In this document: positions 12,455-23,709 of the stretch, one piece after another | Numbering within the stretch: position 1 is the first letter of the stretch | Layout: every line of letters begins with the position of its first letter | NCBI GenBank assembly: GCA_034766995.1 | Contig: CM068316.1 | Coordinates: forward strand, 23,000,590 to 23,064,589 | Direction of reading: 5' to 3' | Origin: Acanthacorydalis orientalis | Lineage: Eukaryota; Arthropoda; Insecta; Megaloptera; Corydalidae | DNA length: 64,000 bases | Made by a program: the position numbers and the translations under genes | Notes under the pieces: generated by a model | What the model saw: only the letters and a program-made list of their open reading frames with translations | Told to the model about the DNA's origin: nothing | The model's database searches: none

Positions 12455-13215
12455 CTTTTTCTTCGATTGCGCTACAGCCGAAAACGAGCTTTCGCGTCCT
12501 CAGTTTTCTGCCTCCATTCATTCCTCTCCCTGACGGTCTTTCTTCAGTTCTTTACTTCTAATAGTTCCACTGCATCCTTCTCTACATTGTTTGTCCGTAT
12601 GAACCTTGGTTTACCCATAAGTCTTCTTCCGCCGAGTTGTCCATCCAAAGTCCTTTTTGGTACTCTTGAGTCCGTAATTCGCTCAGTGTGAAGTCGCATC
12701 GCAGACGGAGCATTTTTATGAAGCCGAATAGTTTTGGTTCCTTGCAGACTTTATATAATTCGAAGTTGTAGCGTATTGTCCATGCACCTTCATCGTTTAC
12801 TGGCCCAAATATCCTTCTCAACATTCTTCTTTCGATGGTGTCCAACATTTCTGCGATATTAGTTAGCATGATCTACGCTTCACCGCTGTACGATTTGAAA
12901 GTACGGATGAGGGTTTTATACAGTTTGATTTTGGTCTTCCTATGCACATTTTAGGATTTTATTATGGACTAGGGTGCGAAATATGTTCTATTTGCTGCTA
13001 CTATTCGTGTTTGAACTTCTTGAGATTTCTAATTTTTACTGGTGATGTTTGAACCAAGATATGTGAAATTGTTTGCAACCTCGAAATTGTAGTCCTCGAT
13101 GGTGATGTTCCGACCTATTTTTCTCCTTCGTGTTTTACTTTACAGCATTAGTTTACCTTCATTATTGTTTATGCTAAGACCAATGTCTTCCGTTACGGTC
13201 TCAGGGGATCCAAAA
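12455..13215 (-). pseudogene. Non-LTR retrotransposon 3' fragment (reverse transcriptase C-terminal region)
   Basis: One minus-strand frame can be read from about 13199 to 12740 across roughly six stops: TVTEDIGLSINNNEGKL, RRRKIGRNITIEDYNFEVAN, NFTYLGSNITSKN, VQTRIVAANRTYF, HRKTKIKLYKTLIRTF, then TIERRMLRRIFGPVNDEG and WTIRYNFELYKV. This order is the well-known region after the polymerase core of insect and tick non-LTR elements, often annotated as endonuclease-reverse transcriptase. After a frame change the tail at about 12690-12460 reads PSKRTLDGQLGGRRLMGKPR and VRERNEWRQKTEDA. The endonuclease and polymerase core are missing (5' truncation is usual for such elements). Several stops are TAG or TAA where Trp or Gln is expected. 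Clade is uncertain; RTE-like is possible. Confidence 0.85.
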
Positions 13216-13796
13216 ATTTCTTTTATATACAACTACTATCATTATCTCGCTTGATTTGCTACTGATAAATTTTACTTTTTTAGAAAAGATTCTATGCATG
13301 AAAATATGCCTGAAATTTGAACCGTAATAAGAATATTGTTCATATATAAAAAATACAAAATGTTACAATCTTAGGAAAATTTATTTATTATATACTGTTA
13401 AGCACGTAAATCATGAGTTGAGTATTTGAATTTCTGGTTTGAGTACATTTATTTTGAGAGATAACCGTCAGTTTTTAAAGATATGAAGAGTGAAAGAATA
13501 TTAATTTAAAGAATAATATTATTCACAATATCTGTATACATGGGTATGCAATGTAAGATTTTGTTATTTTTAGTCTATATAAAATCTAGTATATATTTTT
13601 TTATGCCTTTTAATAATTTTCTACTTTGATTGGTTCTTACGTCAACACAGTATTTTACACAGAGGCAAAATAATAAGTATTATATACTGTACAATATTGG
13701 TATCTGTTGGTATTAATTCCAGTCTACTGTTTAAAATATTAGCATATTTGTGTTATATTGACAAAATCATTGAACAAATTCATCAGTTTTTCATTT

Positions 13797-13802
<6 letters not shown>
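13216..13802. other. A+T-rich stretch, nothing recognised
   Basis: No repeat end or coding match was seen upstream of the retrotransposon fragment, so its breakpoint near 13215 is a boundary by similarity only. Confidence 0.4.

Positions 13803-13864
<62 letters not shown>
13803..13864. repeat. (TA)n microsatellite
   Basis: About 30 TA units. Confidence 0.95.
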
Positions 13865-13865
<1 letters not shown>

Positions 13866-13867
<2 letters not shown>

Positions 13868-14429
13868 GAAATTTAACGTTAACAGTATTAAATATTTAAA
13901 TTAATCGTATATTGTGATAACAATACTTCTTGTATGAATTTTCCAAACATTCCGTTTTAAACAAAAAAAATATTATTATTACACAGAATGTGTGTTCGTG
14001 TAGGCTTTGTTTTTTTATATGTTAATTCTTGTAAAAAAATATGCTGGATATATGCAAGAACTAATCAAAGGTAAGAATTGAATTACAAAAATTGTATATT
14101 GAAAACATAAATTCATTCGCTTTATTACTCCCTGTATTAATTTGTAATAAATAATAACATTAAACAAACATACGCGTGTATGTTTTAACATTTGTCGAAG
14201 GTTTAATCATTATAATTTTAAAATAACTTGTGTTGCATCTTTTCTCTTTATTCTAAATATAAAATTGATAACCTTTATTAAAATATAATACAGATAGAAT
14301 AGGAAGTAATCATTCAATATCTTTATTAAATGGTACCGCGTTTATTGAACGTTTTTTGTACTGACATGCAGAGAAAGTCCATTAGTCATTTGGTTTTTAA
14401 AATGCAGTTGTACTAGTTATTGCATCTAT
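13866..14429. other. A+T-rich stretch, nothing recognised
   Basis: No feature seen on either strand. Confidence 0.5.
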
Positions 14430-14455
14430 ATATTTATATATATATATATATATTC

Positions 14456-14490
<35 letters not shown>

Positions 14491-14525
14491 TAGATATAGA
14501 TAGATAGATAGATGATAGATAGATA
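14430..14525. repeat. Compound microsatellite (TA)n-(GA)n-(GATA)n
   Basis: TA units (with a TTCA interruption) are followed by about nine GA units and then GATA units; the G-bearing units lie 3'. Confidence 0.95.
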
Positions 14526-15021
14526 TACAATAGTATATTTCTAAATGATATAAATAACAGTTTATAAAATTTATGGTAGAAATAAAGTCATGAATGATCG
14601 CAGGTTGCTATGTGTTTCTTCTTTGTTAATGAAATAAATCTGTAGTTTTTTTCCAATTCGAGATATCAAGTGTTTTTATATTGTAAGGTAATACTAAAAT
14701 TAATTTTTGAAAATGTTTTAAAAACTGTAAAAATAACATATTTTCCGTTTGTTTAAATTTACGAAATTTTCAACTGGTCTTGTGATTAATAAATATGTAT
14801 ATAATATACTTTTGCTACGCTGTGATTGTTATTGTTTCACTTTATCTCTCTAAAAAGCAATTATCAGTAGGTTATTAGAAAAGTAACGAAGTTATTGATA
14901 ATATTTGCTAGAATCGTTTCGGGAGTTAATTAGAATTGCACGCAAACTGCAGTCGTGAAAATGAGGCGTAATTGTCATTTTATCTAGAATTATGTGAAAC
15001 GAGATGTCCATATGTACTGGT

Positions 15022-15022
<1 letters not shown>

Positions 15023-15072
<50 letters not shown>
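15023..15072. repeat. (TA)n microsatellite at the end of mariner A
   Basis: About 25 TA units; the last TA is also the target dinucleotide of the mariner that starts at 15073. Confidence 0.95.
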
Positions 15073-15073
<1 letters not shown>

Positions 15074-16005
15074 GAGGTCAGACAATTAAGTAATGCGACA
15101 AAATTCAAAAATCGAGTATATTTAAAAATTAAGGTACATCGCTGCGATCCCCTTCAAAGTAGTCCCCTCCCGCATCTATACACTTATTCCAGCGAGTTTT
15201 CCAGTTTTCGTAACAATTCTGGAACACTTCTTGTGGGACCTCTCCGAGTACCCTCGTCACAGATTCTTGGATATCTTCAACGGAGTCAAAATGTCAACCT
15301 TTGACGAATTTTTTCATATGGGGGAAAAGGAAAAAGTCGCAGGGTGACATGTCCTGTGAATAGGGCGGTTGTGGTAACGTTGCGATGCCTTTAGACGCCA
15401 AAAACTGAGAGACACTGAACGCACTGTGACAGGGAGCATTGTCGTGATGCAGAACCCAAGTCTTCGCGATCTCTGGACGCACTATGAGCACCCTTTTTCG
15501 TAATTTTTCGAGCACATTGCGGTAGAATACTTGATTTACGGTTTGTCCAGGTGGTACGAACTCTTTGTGAACCACCCCTTTGCTGTCGAAGAAGCAAATC
15601 AACATGGTTTTCACTTTGGACTTGCTCATTCTCGCCTTCTTTGGCCTTGGTGCTCCAGGGGACAGCCACTGTTGGCTTTGTCGTTTAGTTTCGGGATCAT
15701 ATTGAAAGAACCAACTTTCATCACCAGTAATAACTCGATCGAGAAGAGTGGGATCACTTTCAACCTGCTCGAGACAATCTTGAGCGATGTTCATTCGGTG
15801 GGCTTTTGGGCATTTTCGTGACATGCACTACTCGCGCGTTGTTACAAAACACTAAACAGCTGGCGAAGAAATGATCGTACGAGGGTGGTCAAGGTCTCAA
15901 TCGAGAGAGTAGGCATCTGCTATTACGGTGGCGGAGTTACAGGTTCGCAGTGTTACCACATGCCGCGAAAAAAAATCGGTCGCATTACTTAATTGTCTGA
16001 CCTCG
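15073..16005 (-). mobile_element. Mariner element copy A, internally deleted
   Basis: This 933-bp element is bounded by perfect 27-bp inverted repeats (15073-15099 and 15979-16005), outer sequence CGAGGTCAGACAATTAAGTA. TA flanks each end (15071-15072 and 16006-16007). Complete mariners are about 1.3 kb, so roughly 0.4 kb is missing. The gap lies near the transposase start and removes the N-terminal half. Copies B (35818-36728) and C (58339-59260) are nearly identical apart from the deletion junction. Confidence 0.95.
15129..15824 (-). pseudogene. Mariner transposase, catalytic domain only, copy A
   Basis: From ATG at 15824 the frame starts MSRKCPKAHRMNIAQDCLEQ, so four residues of leader text are joined directly to the linker that normally precedes the catalytic core. 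The mariner DD34D triad is complete: Asp35 in VITGDESW, Asp128 in HHDNAPCH and Asp163 in SPCDFFLF (numbered in this ORF). A TGA at about 15294 interrupts the frame after FVKG, where copies B and C have CGA (Arg), a single C-to-T change. Beyond it the frame continues to the shared terminal stop near 15129. The N-terminal paired helix-turn-helix domain that would bind the inverted repeats is deleted, so the product could not act as a normal transposase. Confidence 0.9.
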
Positions 16006-16009
16006 TATA

Positions 16010-17772
16010 CGATTCAATAAACTTTTATAATACCATTAAGTACTCGTTTCGTTATTATTATAAAATATTTCTCATATTAAAAAATTATTTAGAAAAATTA
16101 AGGAAGTCAAAGTAAGGTAAAATATTGACGAATAAAACAATGATCGTATATTCGTTTCTTTCTTTTGTTATTATCCTTGTTATGCCATAATTATTCAAAT
16201 ATATAAATAAGAGAACAATAGAAAACGTTCTAAAATAAATGAAAGCAAAAGACACTGTTTCCAATTATATTTTTATGATATTATTTATATATTTTCAAAA
16301 AAATATTCACGATTTAATAAAATTGCAGTTATTTAGAGAAACATACATTAATTTTACCTAATAGAATATGTTATTAATAACATTAATTCCATTATTTTAT
16401 TGTAATTATGCTATAGTAATTATAAATGTTGGTAATGGTTTTAGAAATTAAATTTACTAGAAAAGTTCCGACTATATTGTGTTTTATATTATAATTCGAA
16501 TAAAAAAGATTGTTCCTACAAAAAAAGATCGAAGCACAGAAGTAATTTTGTATCCAATAATTTCTTAATATATGTTTTTGAATATTTAACTTTAACTAGT
16601 TACTCTTTAATATTTCGAGTAAACTTTAATATTAGTGTATGTTGTAATTTTACTCTAGTTTTTAATTTTGTTACTAAGGACTAACTTTTTATACTCCCCC
16701 ATGAGATTATTAAGAAATATTACAAATCCAGTAATTCTTTATAAATAAGAGTTTTTAATGGATAATCACTAAAATGTCTTAATAGTTTTATTTGATACAA
16801 TATTACAAGTATTATTATTTAATAAATTGTTAGAATTTTTATATTCAGAATTTCTATAATTTCATTTTCAATTTTTGAAATATTTCATATTGTCTAAAAT
16901 GAAATATTATTCTCTATATTTAATTTTCAGTGTGTACCTATTATAATTGTATGTTCTTGTAGATATGATCCAGGTGATATGTTGTGTTGATGATTTTTAT
17001 TCTTTTGGATCAACTGAGTACCTTCTTTCCACAACTAATTTCCATACATGTGCCATCCTTGTGCTAGAGACCATCGTTGTTATACACTGTGTAACACGTA
17101 TCTGAGGATGACATATTAGTAGAGGGAAACAGATACTGAATTGATCTAAAAGGACGAAGGTTGTCATGAGAATGTATGCATCACATAAATGAAAACCTAC
17201 ATTTCTGGTTACTTTGTCCGCAACGTGAAGTTTCTGATAATCTCTGCATTGTAATGACAATTAAAATTCATTAAGTTTCGTTCTTAGGTATTTTTCATGT
17301 TTAAATATATTATGTTAAATCGATAAACAGTTTTTTTATTTCTATGTTTCTTCCTATTTTCTCGACAATTTTCACTGGTAATATACTAGTTATTAAATAA
17401 TTTTTATTTTGTCTCTTCTTCATCATTTGTAAGTTACTATTTTAATTTCATTATAATGATAAGTTAAAATTAAATAAATGTCCTAATGTTAAAAAATAGA
17501 ATAATGTGTAAGCTTCTACATCCTCATGATTTTATATGAAAGACTTTCGAGTTAGTTAAGCAATTTCATAATTGTAAAATGAATTCATTATTAAACAAAA
17601 TATTTAAATTTCGTTGAAGTGTGTCAATTTATTTTAATATTTTTTTTTTAAAAATACCAGGATATTTAATTCAAATATTTATTTTGTGATTGTTACGTTA
17701 TTAATAATTAATAAGAAAACCAAAAAATATTATAAGAAAAATGTTTAAATTATCAGTTTTAATGTTTTAAAC
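16010..17772. other. A+T-rich stretch, no recognised gene
   Basis: The only compositional island is 16970-17280, where a minus-strand frame of 87 codons (16997-17260) has ordinary amino-acid usage. An overlapping minus-strand frame holds a Cys-containing stretch (SSSDTCYTVYNNDG, stop, HKDGTCMEISCGK) loosely like cysteine-rich secreted domains. I cannot assign either frame; an old exon or transposon fragment is possible. Confidence 0.3.
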
Positions 17773-18500
17773 CAGTGGTGTCAAACGTATATATGAACAC
17801 GGGCCATCAAATTCAGTTTAAGAGAGTCTGCGTACCGCACACAAAAAAAAACACTTAAAAAACATTTATCGAGCAAAAAGGTCTTTTATTTATATTAGAA
17901 AAAAAATCATTTAAATTTTACATTTTTTTTTTTTTTAATGAATTTATAATATAAAAATTAAAAAAAAAATACATTAATTTTAGATACTTTTATCAAATGT
18001 TACAATAAAATTTTAAATTAGAGAAATTAAAAAAAATAATATTTTTTACTAAAAACTTGGTATCTTTTGGCAGAACTTTTAGCAATATCGGATATAACTT
18101 TTTTTGATGATATTTTTACTATAAATGTGAATTTTATTTGTAAATCTTGATCTGTCTGCAGTCTGTTAGTCTTTAAAAAGGAAAATACTTTTTTACATAG
18201 GTATGTACTATTAAACACTGCCAAGATTCTTGCTGCAAACATAACCATTTAAATAAAATGTTCTGGCAAGTACAAATAAAAATATGGGATATCAACTTCA
18301 TTATATTTTTCTTTTAGCACAGTGTTGCACTGAATTTCAATCAATTTACATTTGAATGTTACTTTTTGCTTCTTTGGTGTTAAAAAAAAGAACAACTTAA
18401 TAGTAAAAATCATTTTCACATGTCTTGAATCTTCCAAATCTGTTTTCAAATTCAAATCAATAGTTCTAGAATATTTGAAGCATATTTGCTGAAATTACAA
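17773..18500 (-). mobile_element. hAT transposon remnant with 3' terminal repeat
   Basis: At 17773 the sequence CAGTGGTGTCAAACG has the form of a hAT inverted terminus and is followed by GGGCCATCAAATTCAG, typical of the 3' end of such elements. It lies downstream of the minus-strand transposase remnant at 18027-18494 in the same orientation. The other terminus and the 8-bp duplication could not be found, so the element is truncated at its 5' side. Confidence 0.7.
18027..18494 (-). pseudogene. hAT transposase C-terminal remnant (GTF2IRD2/ZBED5-like)
   Basis: Two minus-strand segments (18455-18249 and 18248-18027) are contiguous in one frame with a single TAA between them. The reading runs CKLIEIQCNTVLKEKYNEVD, IPYFYLYLPEHFI, stop, MVMFAARILAVFNSTYLC, KKVFSFLKTNRLQT. 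This order (LIELQCD..LK.KF.EV...FY..LP, then A.KI...FGSTY.CE..FS.MK) is the hAT C-terminal dimerisation region, also known from domesticated GTF2IRD2-like proteins. The frame can be pushed up to a stop near 18495. The RNase H-like core and zinc finger are absent. The highly conserved Cys-Glu of the CE..FS motif is Cys-Lys here, in keeping with decay. Confidence 0.75.
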
Positions 18501-18978
18501 CCGTAATATAATTTTTAATAATTTTTGCAAGTAGGAAAATAAACTAAATGAGAAATGACCATAGAACAGTGTTCCTTACGATATACTTCTATAATTTGGC
18601 GTATTTTAAAAATGTATTTTATATTTTTTAAAATTCAATTTTTTTATTTGAATCAATAGACAGTTGGTAATTTTATTGACAATATTGTTTTTCAATATAT
18701 TATTATTTTATATATTTATAATATAGAATTATTATAAAAAATCAGCTTATGTGTATATACAATAAAAATTAAAAATGTATTTAGTACTTTTGCATGTTAT
18801 ATGTTGACTACAGTATTTGTTATATTTGACTTTCTGATTTAGAGTTCATATAAAGCCGTGAGAAATGAATGAAAGATTTAATAATATTATATCAAACATT
18901 AGTTTTAATTATATTTGACTTCGTGTTACACGACAGTATTGAGATGTAATATCAATTAATTAAAGATATACTGTAAAA

Positions 18979-18982
<4 letters not shown>
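18500..18982. other. A+T-rich stretch, nothing recognised
   Basis: No feature seen. Confidence 0.5.

Positions 18983-19037
<55 letters not shown>
18983..19037. repeat. (TA)n microsatellite
   Basis: About 27 TA units running into the left end of the foldback MITE. Confidence 0.95.
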
Positions 19038-19039
<2 letters not shown>

Positions 19040-19150
19040 TGATTCAATTTAGGCTACCACATGAAAGTATAAAAAAAGCAAAAATTAAAAAAGTCGTCAT
19101 TTTTGCGCTTTTTCTAATACTTTCATGTGGAAGCCTAAATTGACTCACTC
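19038..19150. mobile_element. Foldback MITE of the GGTGATTCAATTTAGG family, copy 1
   Basis: This 113-bp element is almost entirely an inverted repeat. The left arm begins GGTGATTCAATTTAGGCT and continues CCACATGAAAGTAT. The reverse complement of the right arm reads GAGTGAGTCAATTTAGGCTT and then CCACATGAAAGTATTAG. TA flanks both ends. The same terminal text begins the 3' end of decayed transposon E at 62718. Confidence 0.85.
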
Positions 19151-19154
19151 TATG

Positions 19155-19155
<1 letters not shown>

Positions 19156-19207
<52 letters not shown>
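19156..19207. repeat. (TA)n microsatellite
   Basis: About 25 TA units right of the foldback MITE, followed by imperfect TGTA/TATG units to about 19252. Confidence 0.95.
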
Positions 19208-19211
<4 letters not shown>

Positions 19212-19544
19212 TTATGTATTGTTGTATGTATGTATGTGTGTATGTATGTAGATTTCTAACAACTTTAAATTTTTCAAATTGCAGTATTAAACTTGAAAAC
19301 CAATTTATGGTAAAATATCTCTTTTCTTAAACTATTTTTCCCCGCACACAATAATTATCTAAGGTATTTGATCAGTTTGAAACTTGTTTATTTATTGAGA
19401 ATTTTTACGGATATTTTCTTTTTATACTTTTCAATTATAGAAAATACAAAGGTAATGCATAACATTCGTCTATGTACTTATGTTCTTCGTGTATCTATTA
19501 AGAATACGTATAATAAAAAAATGATTTAAAATAATGGGGGAATA

Positions 19545-19815
19545 CCCCGCGTTTCGCTAAATTAGGTGGAACAAAGCGGGAACGTATCCGCTGTAATAAC
19601 TACACGTTACATAATTTGATCTAGTATAGTGGTGGTATTTCATAATAGCTGTTGCTGTGTGCGCCGACTGAACTTGTTTCCAAACAAGCAAAAAAGTTCG
19701 TTACAGTGAATGAGGCTGCGGCGACAGCGGTCGTGTTGGCGTGCTTGGTGCATCAGAGCATGAGTCGTATATTTCGCGAACACGTTTTGCGACAGGCTCG
19801 TATCTCGACGAATTC
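19545..19815 (+). other. GC-richer island with a short open frame, possibly coding
   Basis: This is one of the most G+C-rich blocks of the window. Its first part contains GGGGGAATACCCC. From about 19650 a plus-strand frame of some 57 codons without ATG, preceded by a TAG that could be a splice acceptor, reads KKFVTVNEAAATAVVLACLV then HQSMSRIFREHVLRQARIS. The pattern is faintly like the start of PIF/Harbinger-type or other transposon proteins, but this is a weak impression. It may instead be an exon or a promoter-proximal fragment of a host gene. Confidence 0.25.
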
Positions 19816-20052
19816 ATAGAATTAGAATATATTATAGTATGTACTACATATATTTATAAATAATCGATAAAACTTCGTTTCCTTTTGTTTTTTTTTTCAA
19901 ATGTAAGTGAACTTTTTATTTTATTTCTCATACCGCGTACTAGTTTATCATAGTTTGCCTTCAATGTTTAATCTTTATAAAGATATTTATATTTATTAGT
20001 AATTATTTATATTTATAAATATTAATATTTATGTAAAATAAATTATCTCTCT

Positions 20053-20072
20053 CTATATATATATATACATAC

Positions 20073-20104
<32 letters not shown>
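20053..20104. repeat. Compound microsatellite (TC)n-(TA)n-(CATA)n-(TA)n
   Basis: Short CT units at 20046 precede TA, with five CATA units inside the array; ends next to the MITE at 20108. Confidence 0.95.
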
Positions 20105-20105
<1 letters not shown>

Positions 20106-20107
20106 CA

Positions 20108-20610
20108 CCATATATCTCGGCGTATAGGACGACCCCTTAAACCCAAATTTTTTTTCAAAAAATAGAGGGTCGTCTTATACGCTCAATACAAAAACAGCAC
20201 CTTTAAAAATAATACAAAAAATTTATTGTACCTATATAGAGATTAAATTCTTTATATAAAAAAATGAACCTAAGTTTTGATATAAAATATAAATTCATTG
20301 AATGATTTATTTTAAATATTTTTTTAAGAATAAAATACAGCAATTACCTTTTAGATACAACCCGTGCAAAATGTTTTAATACACAGTATGTCAAAATAAG
20401 GCGATACCCCGAATTCAATTTTTGAAATTTTAAATCAAAAATGTAATTCCCCTAATTTGATTTTGAACATAAAATTGTATTTTAACATGTGAAAAAGGTG
20501 TTTAATTTAGGATCACCTTATACGACCGATATATGACAAATATATAAATTTTAACTTAAAATTTCGACCTTGTCTCTTATACGTAGGTCGCCTTATACGC
20601 CATGATATAC

Positions 20611-20612
<2 letters not shown>
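20108..20612. mobile_element. MITE with CCGTATATC terminal repeats, copy 2
   Basis: This 505-bp element is related to 1030-1499. The left end reads CCATATATCTCGGCGTATAG and the reverse complement of the right end reads CCGTATATCATGGCGTATAA, giving imperfect repeats of about 28 bp. TA follows the right end; the left flank is CA, probably a mutated TA. Interior blocks shared with copy 1 include AATGTAATTCCCC and ACACAGTATGTCAAAA. No coding capacity was seen. Confidence 0.8.
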
Positions 20613-20657
<45 letters not shown>

Positions 20658-20660
20658 ATA
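20613..20660. repeat. (TA)n microsatellite
   Basis: About 20 TA units with one TGTG interruption, starting at the MITE's right end. Confidence 0.95.
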
Positions 20661-21522
20661 TATATTCTTTGTCGCTTTCATTTGCATATCACATAATTAT
20701 TTGAAGCTCTTTATAATTATTTGTCATTATTCTAAACTTTTTGCTAAAGTCAAATTTTGTGTCCTGTTTAATCTGTTTTGTAAATTTTAATTATCGATTT
20801 AAATATAACTAAAAAATAAAATCAGGTTGTTTATCATATTTTCTCTTATATTAATATTTTTGATTCTATATTAATATTTTTCTAATAATTTGTTTTAATC
20901 GTTTTTAATTATGTAGATTTCTGTTGAAAAATAATATTATAATTGAATGTATTAAAATTATAAAGAAGAGATAATATTTACAATAATATTCTATTCATAT
21001 GTAACACAAAAAAATAGAATTCATGTTTTGACTATTTTTGTAAATTAAATTTAGCATTTGTTTATTCAAAAACATACTTTTTTTAAAAAATAATGGTTTT
21101 CAGCTAGAATAAAGTAAAAATATTTAAAAGATACATTATCATTATTTCAAAGTTTATTAATTATTTTACGCACATTTTTAAAACATCGTTTATAAAGAAC
21201 ATTTGTCCTTGTTTTCAATAGATAAAATACGAATAAATTTAGATTTTACTAAATCACATAAGTTCTCTACATAATATTTTAAACAGTTCATTGGTACTTC
21301 CTTTAACTAGAATTGTTTTTAATATCAAAAACATAATTTTGATTATTATGAATATTAAATGTATACTGTCTAATTGTGTTTTAAAAATTATTAATATTTT
21401 TTCCCATAAAATTAATGAAACTTATAAAACGTTTTATTTATATTGAATAGTCAGTTTTTTTCCAAATTTGTTCAGTTGTCTTTAAAATTTTATTCTATAA
21501 GTAAAAAATTGATGAAATAACC

Positions 21523-21528
<6 letters not shown>
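20661..21528. other. A+T-rich stretch, nothing recognised
   Basis: A short direct duplication TCTATATTAATATTTTT lies near 20842-20882. No gene seen. Confidence 0.5.

Positions 21529-21581
<53 letters not shown>
21529..21581. repeat. (TA)n microsatellite
   Basis: About 25 TA units with one GTA interruption. Confidence 0.95.
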
Positions 21582-21948
21582 CCTTTTATTTGAATATTTA
21601 AGATAAAATATTTCATTGAACTATTTTTTTGATGCATAAACATCATTTTAAATGAGTTTATTATAAATCCTCACCAACGAATTGTATAGATACTTTTTGT
21701 TGCTGAGTCTTAGCAAATTTGATTTTCAGTGTAATATAATTCTGGACAATAATAAGTCGATCAATTCACATATCACCTTCGAAATATGCATAAGAAACAA
21801 TCAAAAATGATCAATATTAATTTACTAAACATTTATAATCAAACAATTTCTTTTCTGGTTTGAAAAGTGAAAAAGAAATTCATTTTCAAAATTGAGTTAA
21901 AACTTAAATTTTTTTAATTTTTATCCATTTAAATATCAGGTGTACAAA

Positions 21949-22380
21949 TTAATTTCGTAATTTTTTTATATAAAATGAATGTTTATGGAAAAATGAATAC
22001 ATTTCAGTTCTGTATAACTTCCACTTCTGTATAATATCTACTTTTGTATAACTTTTCTCTGTCTGTCGGAGAACTGACGAAGCGCTTGGCGAAAAAAAGA
22101 CTGCTTTGAGTCGATGAAGTCGTAATGTATTTTCGGACTTGTTCCACTGTTGTAACATTTTTAGTATTGTTTATACATCACAACATCTCCAAAACTGAAC
22201 AAATCATTCCCGCTGCTTCAGTAATATTTTTTTCAATTAGATTGCGAACAGTATACAATTTTTTATATGCTGCTTTTCGGACGCCATTGTATTCATTACT
22301 GTTTTGTGAGGTTATGCCAACTGCTTGCGTAAGATATATATTATTTTTAAATGTTAAACTTGGCACTTCAAAATCTTAAA
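21949..22380 (-). other. Possible C-terminal fragment of a Tc1/mariner-like protein
   Basis: Composition is more balanced here than around it. Minus-strand frames at 22366-22178 and 22158-21949 read KLYTVRNLIEKNITEAAGMI, then CSVLEML and, in a shifted frame, NVTTVEQVRKYI. The pattern R.LIE..I.EA...I...ML.NV occurs near the C-terminus of several Tc1/mariner-type transposases. No catalytic motif and no terminal repeats were found, so this is only a suggestion. Confidence 0.25.
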
Positions 22381-22952
22381 GCGAAGAGAAAATATTTTAA
22401 TTTAAAACAGAGGTATAATTCATTCATATAAAGTCACCGAATTAATTTTTACTGTTAATATGTTGAGATCTTTTTAATTATTTGTGCGTTATATTAATAC
22501 TCTAACTAATGTATTTATTATATATATTATGTGAATGTGATATAATAAATATTTGAGTATACATTGTGGTTATTAAACTAAATGATCAAAAAGTTAATTA
22601 TCTAGTCATGAAATTAAACATTTATTTACATATATTAGTTGTTTGTTCTTAAATTAATTAAGACCATTAAGACCATTCATCATGAATTAATATTTACAAT
22701 GTATCTAATAAAAAGTGTACATTTGTTACATTTTACATTACTTTGTATTAGAGAATAAAGTGGTACATTTGAGCAATCATATCAATTTTTGTTACTTCTA
22801 CCGTAGTTATTTTTTTCTCAATTACTTATTATTTATTAAGGAATATCTGTTAAACACCCATTTTTGAAACAGCCGTAAAATAAAGTTTAAATGAAATCAA
22901 TCAAAACTTTATAAGTATATAAAATTACATTTGTCTTTAGATAATAGTTACT

Positions 22953-22958
<6 letters not shown>
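22381..22958. other. A+T-rich stretch, nothing recognised
   Basis: No feature seen. Confidence 0.5.

Positions 22959-22993
<35 letters not shown>
22959..22993. repeat. (TA)n microsatellite
   Basis: About 17 TA units. Confidence 0.95.
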
Positions 22994-22997
<4 letters not shown>

Positions 22998-23410
22998 TTA
23001 TACAAAGTCTTATCTTATTTTTATAACAAAGAGAGATAATTTAAAGTATATAATTTAATAAATAATTATATTATAAATATATATGTTTTTAATATATAAA
23101 TCGTTTGTTCGTAAAACATATATTCTATAGAAAGGAAATATAAATAAATGTGCCTCTTATTTTAATATAACAGATATTTCAATAATTCAACATTTTCTCT
23201 TGTCATTAAATTTGGTTATAGTATCTAATATAAACAATAAAATTCAGGATTTATCAGGTTTCAATGTGTTAGTCATCAAAATTTTTAATCTTCAAATAGG
23301 TACAATTTTATGTATTTTTAACGTAATAATAACAATCTGAAGATCTATTTTCATTAAGATTTTTAGTTTAAATGTTTAAAACTGTACAAACCTATTAAGC
23401 TATTAAAAAC

Positions 23411-23460
23411 AATATATATATATATATATATATATAATTATATATATATATATATATATA

Positions 23461-23502
<42 letters not shown>
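23411..23502. repeat. Interrupted (TA)n array
   Basis: Three TA blocks separated by ATTA and AAACA. Confidence 0.95.
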
Positions 23503-23635
23503 AGTAAACATTTTCATTGCATTCATTATGTTTTTATAATTCAGTTAAATTTAAAGAGGATCATGCTTTATATAAGAAAAATAAAATAATGATAATCATT
23601 TACATTCTAATGATATTTTTATGCTACAAATATGC

Positions 23636-23636
<1 letters not shown>

Positions 23637-23693
<57 letters not shown>

Positions 23694-23708
23694 GAAGAAA
23701 GAGAGAGA
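23637..23708. repeat. Compound microsatellite (TA)n-(GA)n
   Basis: About 12 TA units followed by about 20 GA units with small interruptions. Confidence 0.95.
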
Positions 23709-23709
23709 A

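Noticed and set aside
12467..12691. Plus-strand frame with FASSVFCLHSFLSLTVFLQF
   Set aside because: Antisense of the retrotransposon tail on the minus strand.
15531..15821. Plus-strand frame MIYGLSRWYELFVNH... and its equivalents at 36276-36545 and 58470-58802, and frames at 15391-15669, 36136-36414, 58664-58942
   Set aside because: Antisense or alternative-frame shadows of the conserved mariner transposase; they recur only because the three copies are near-identical.
16997..17260. 87-codon minus-strand frame and an overlapping Cys-containing frame, considered as a metalloprotease-like exon
   Set aside because: The Cys pattern is short, interrupted by a stop and not close enough to any domain that I can name.
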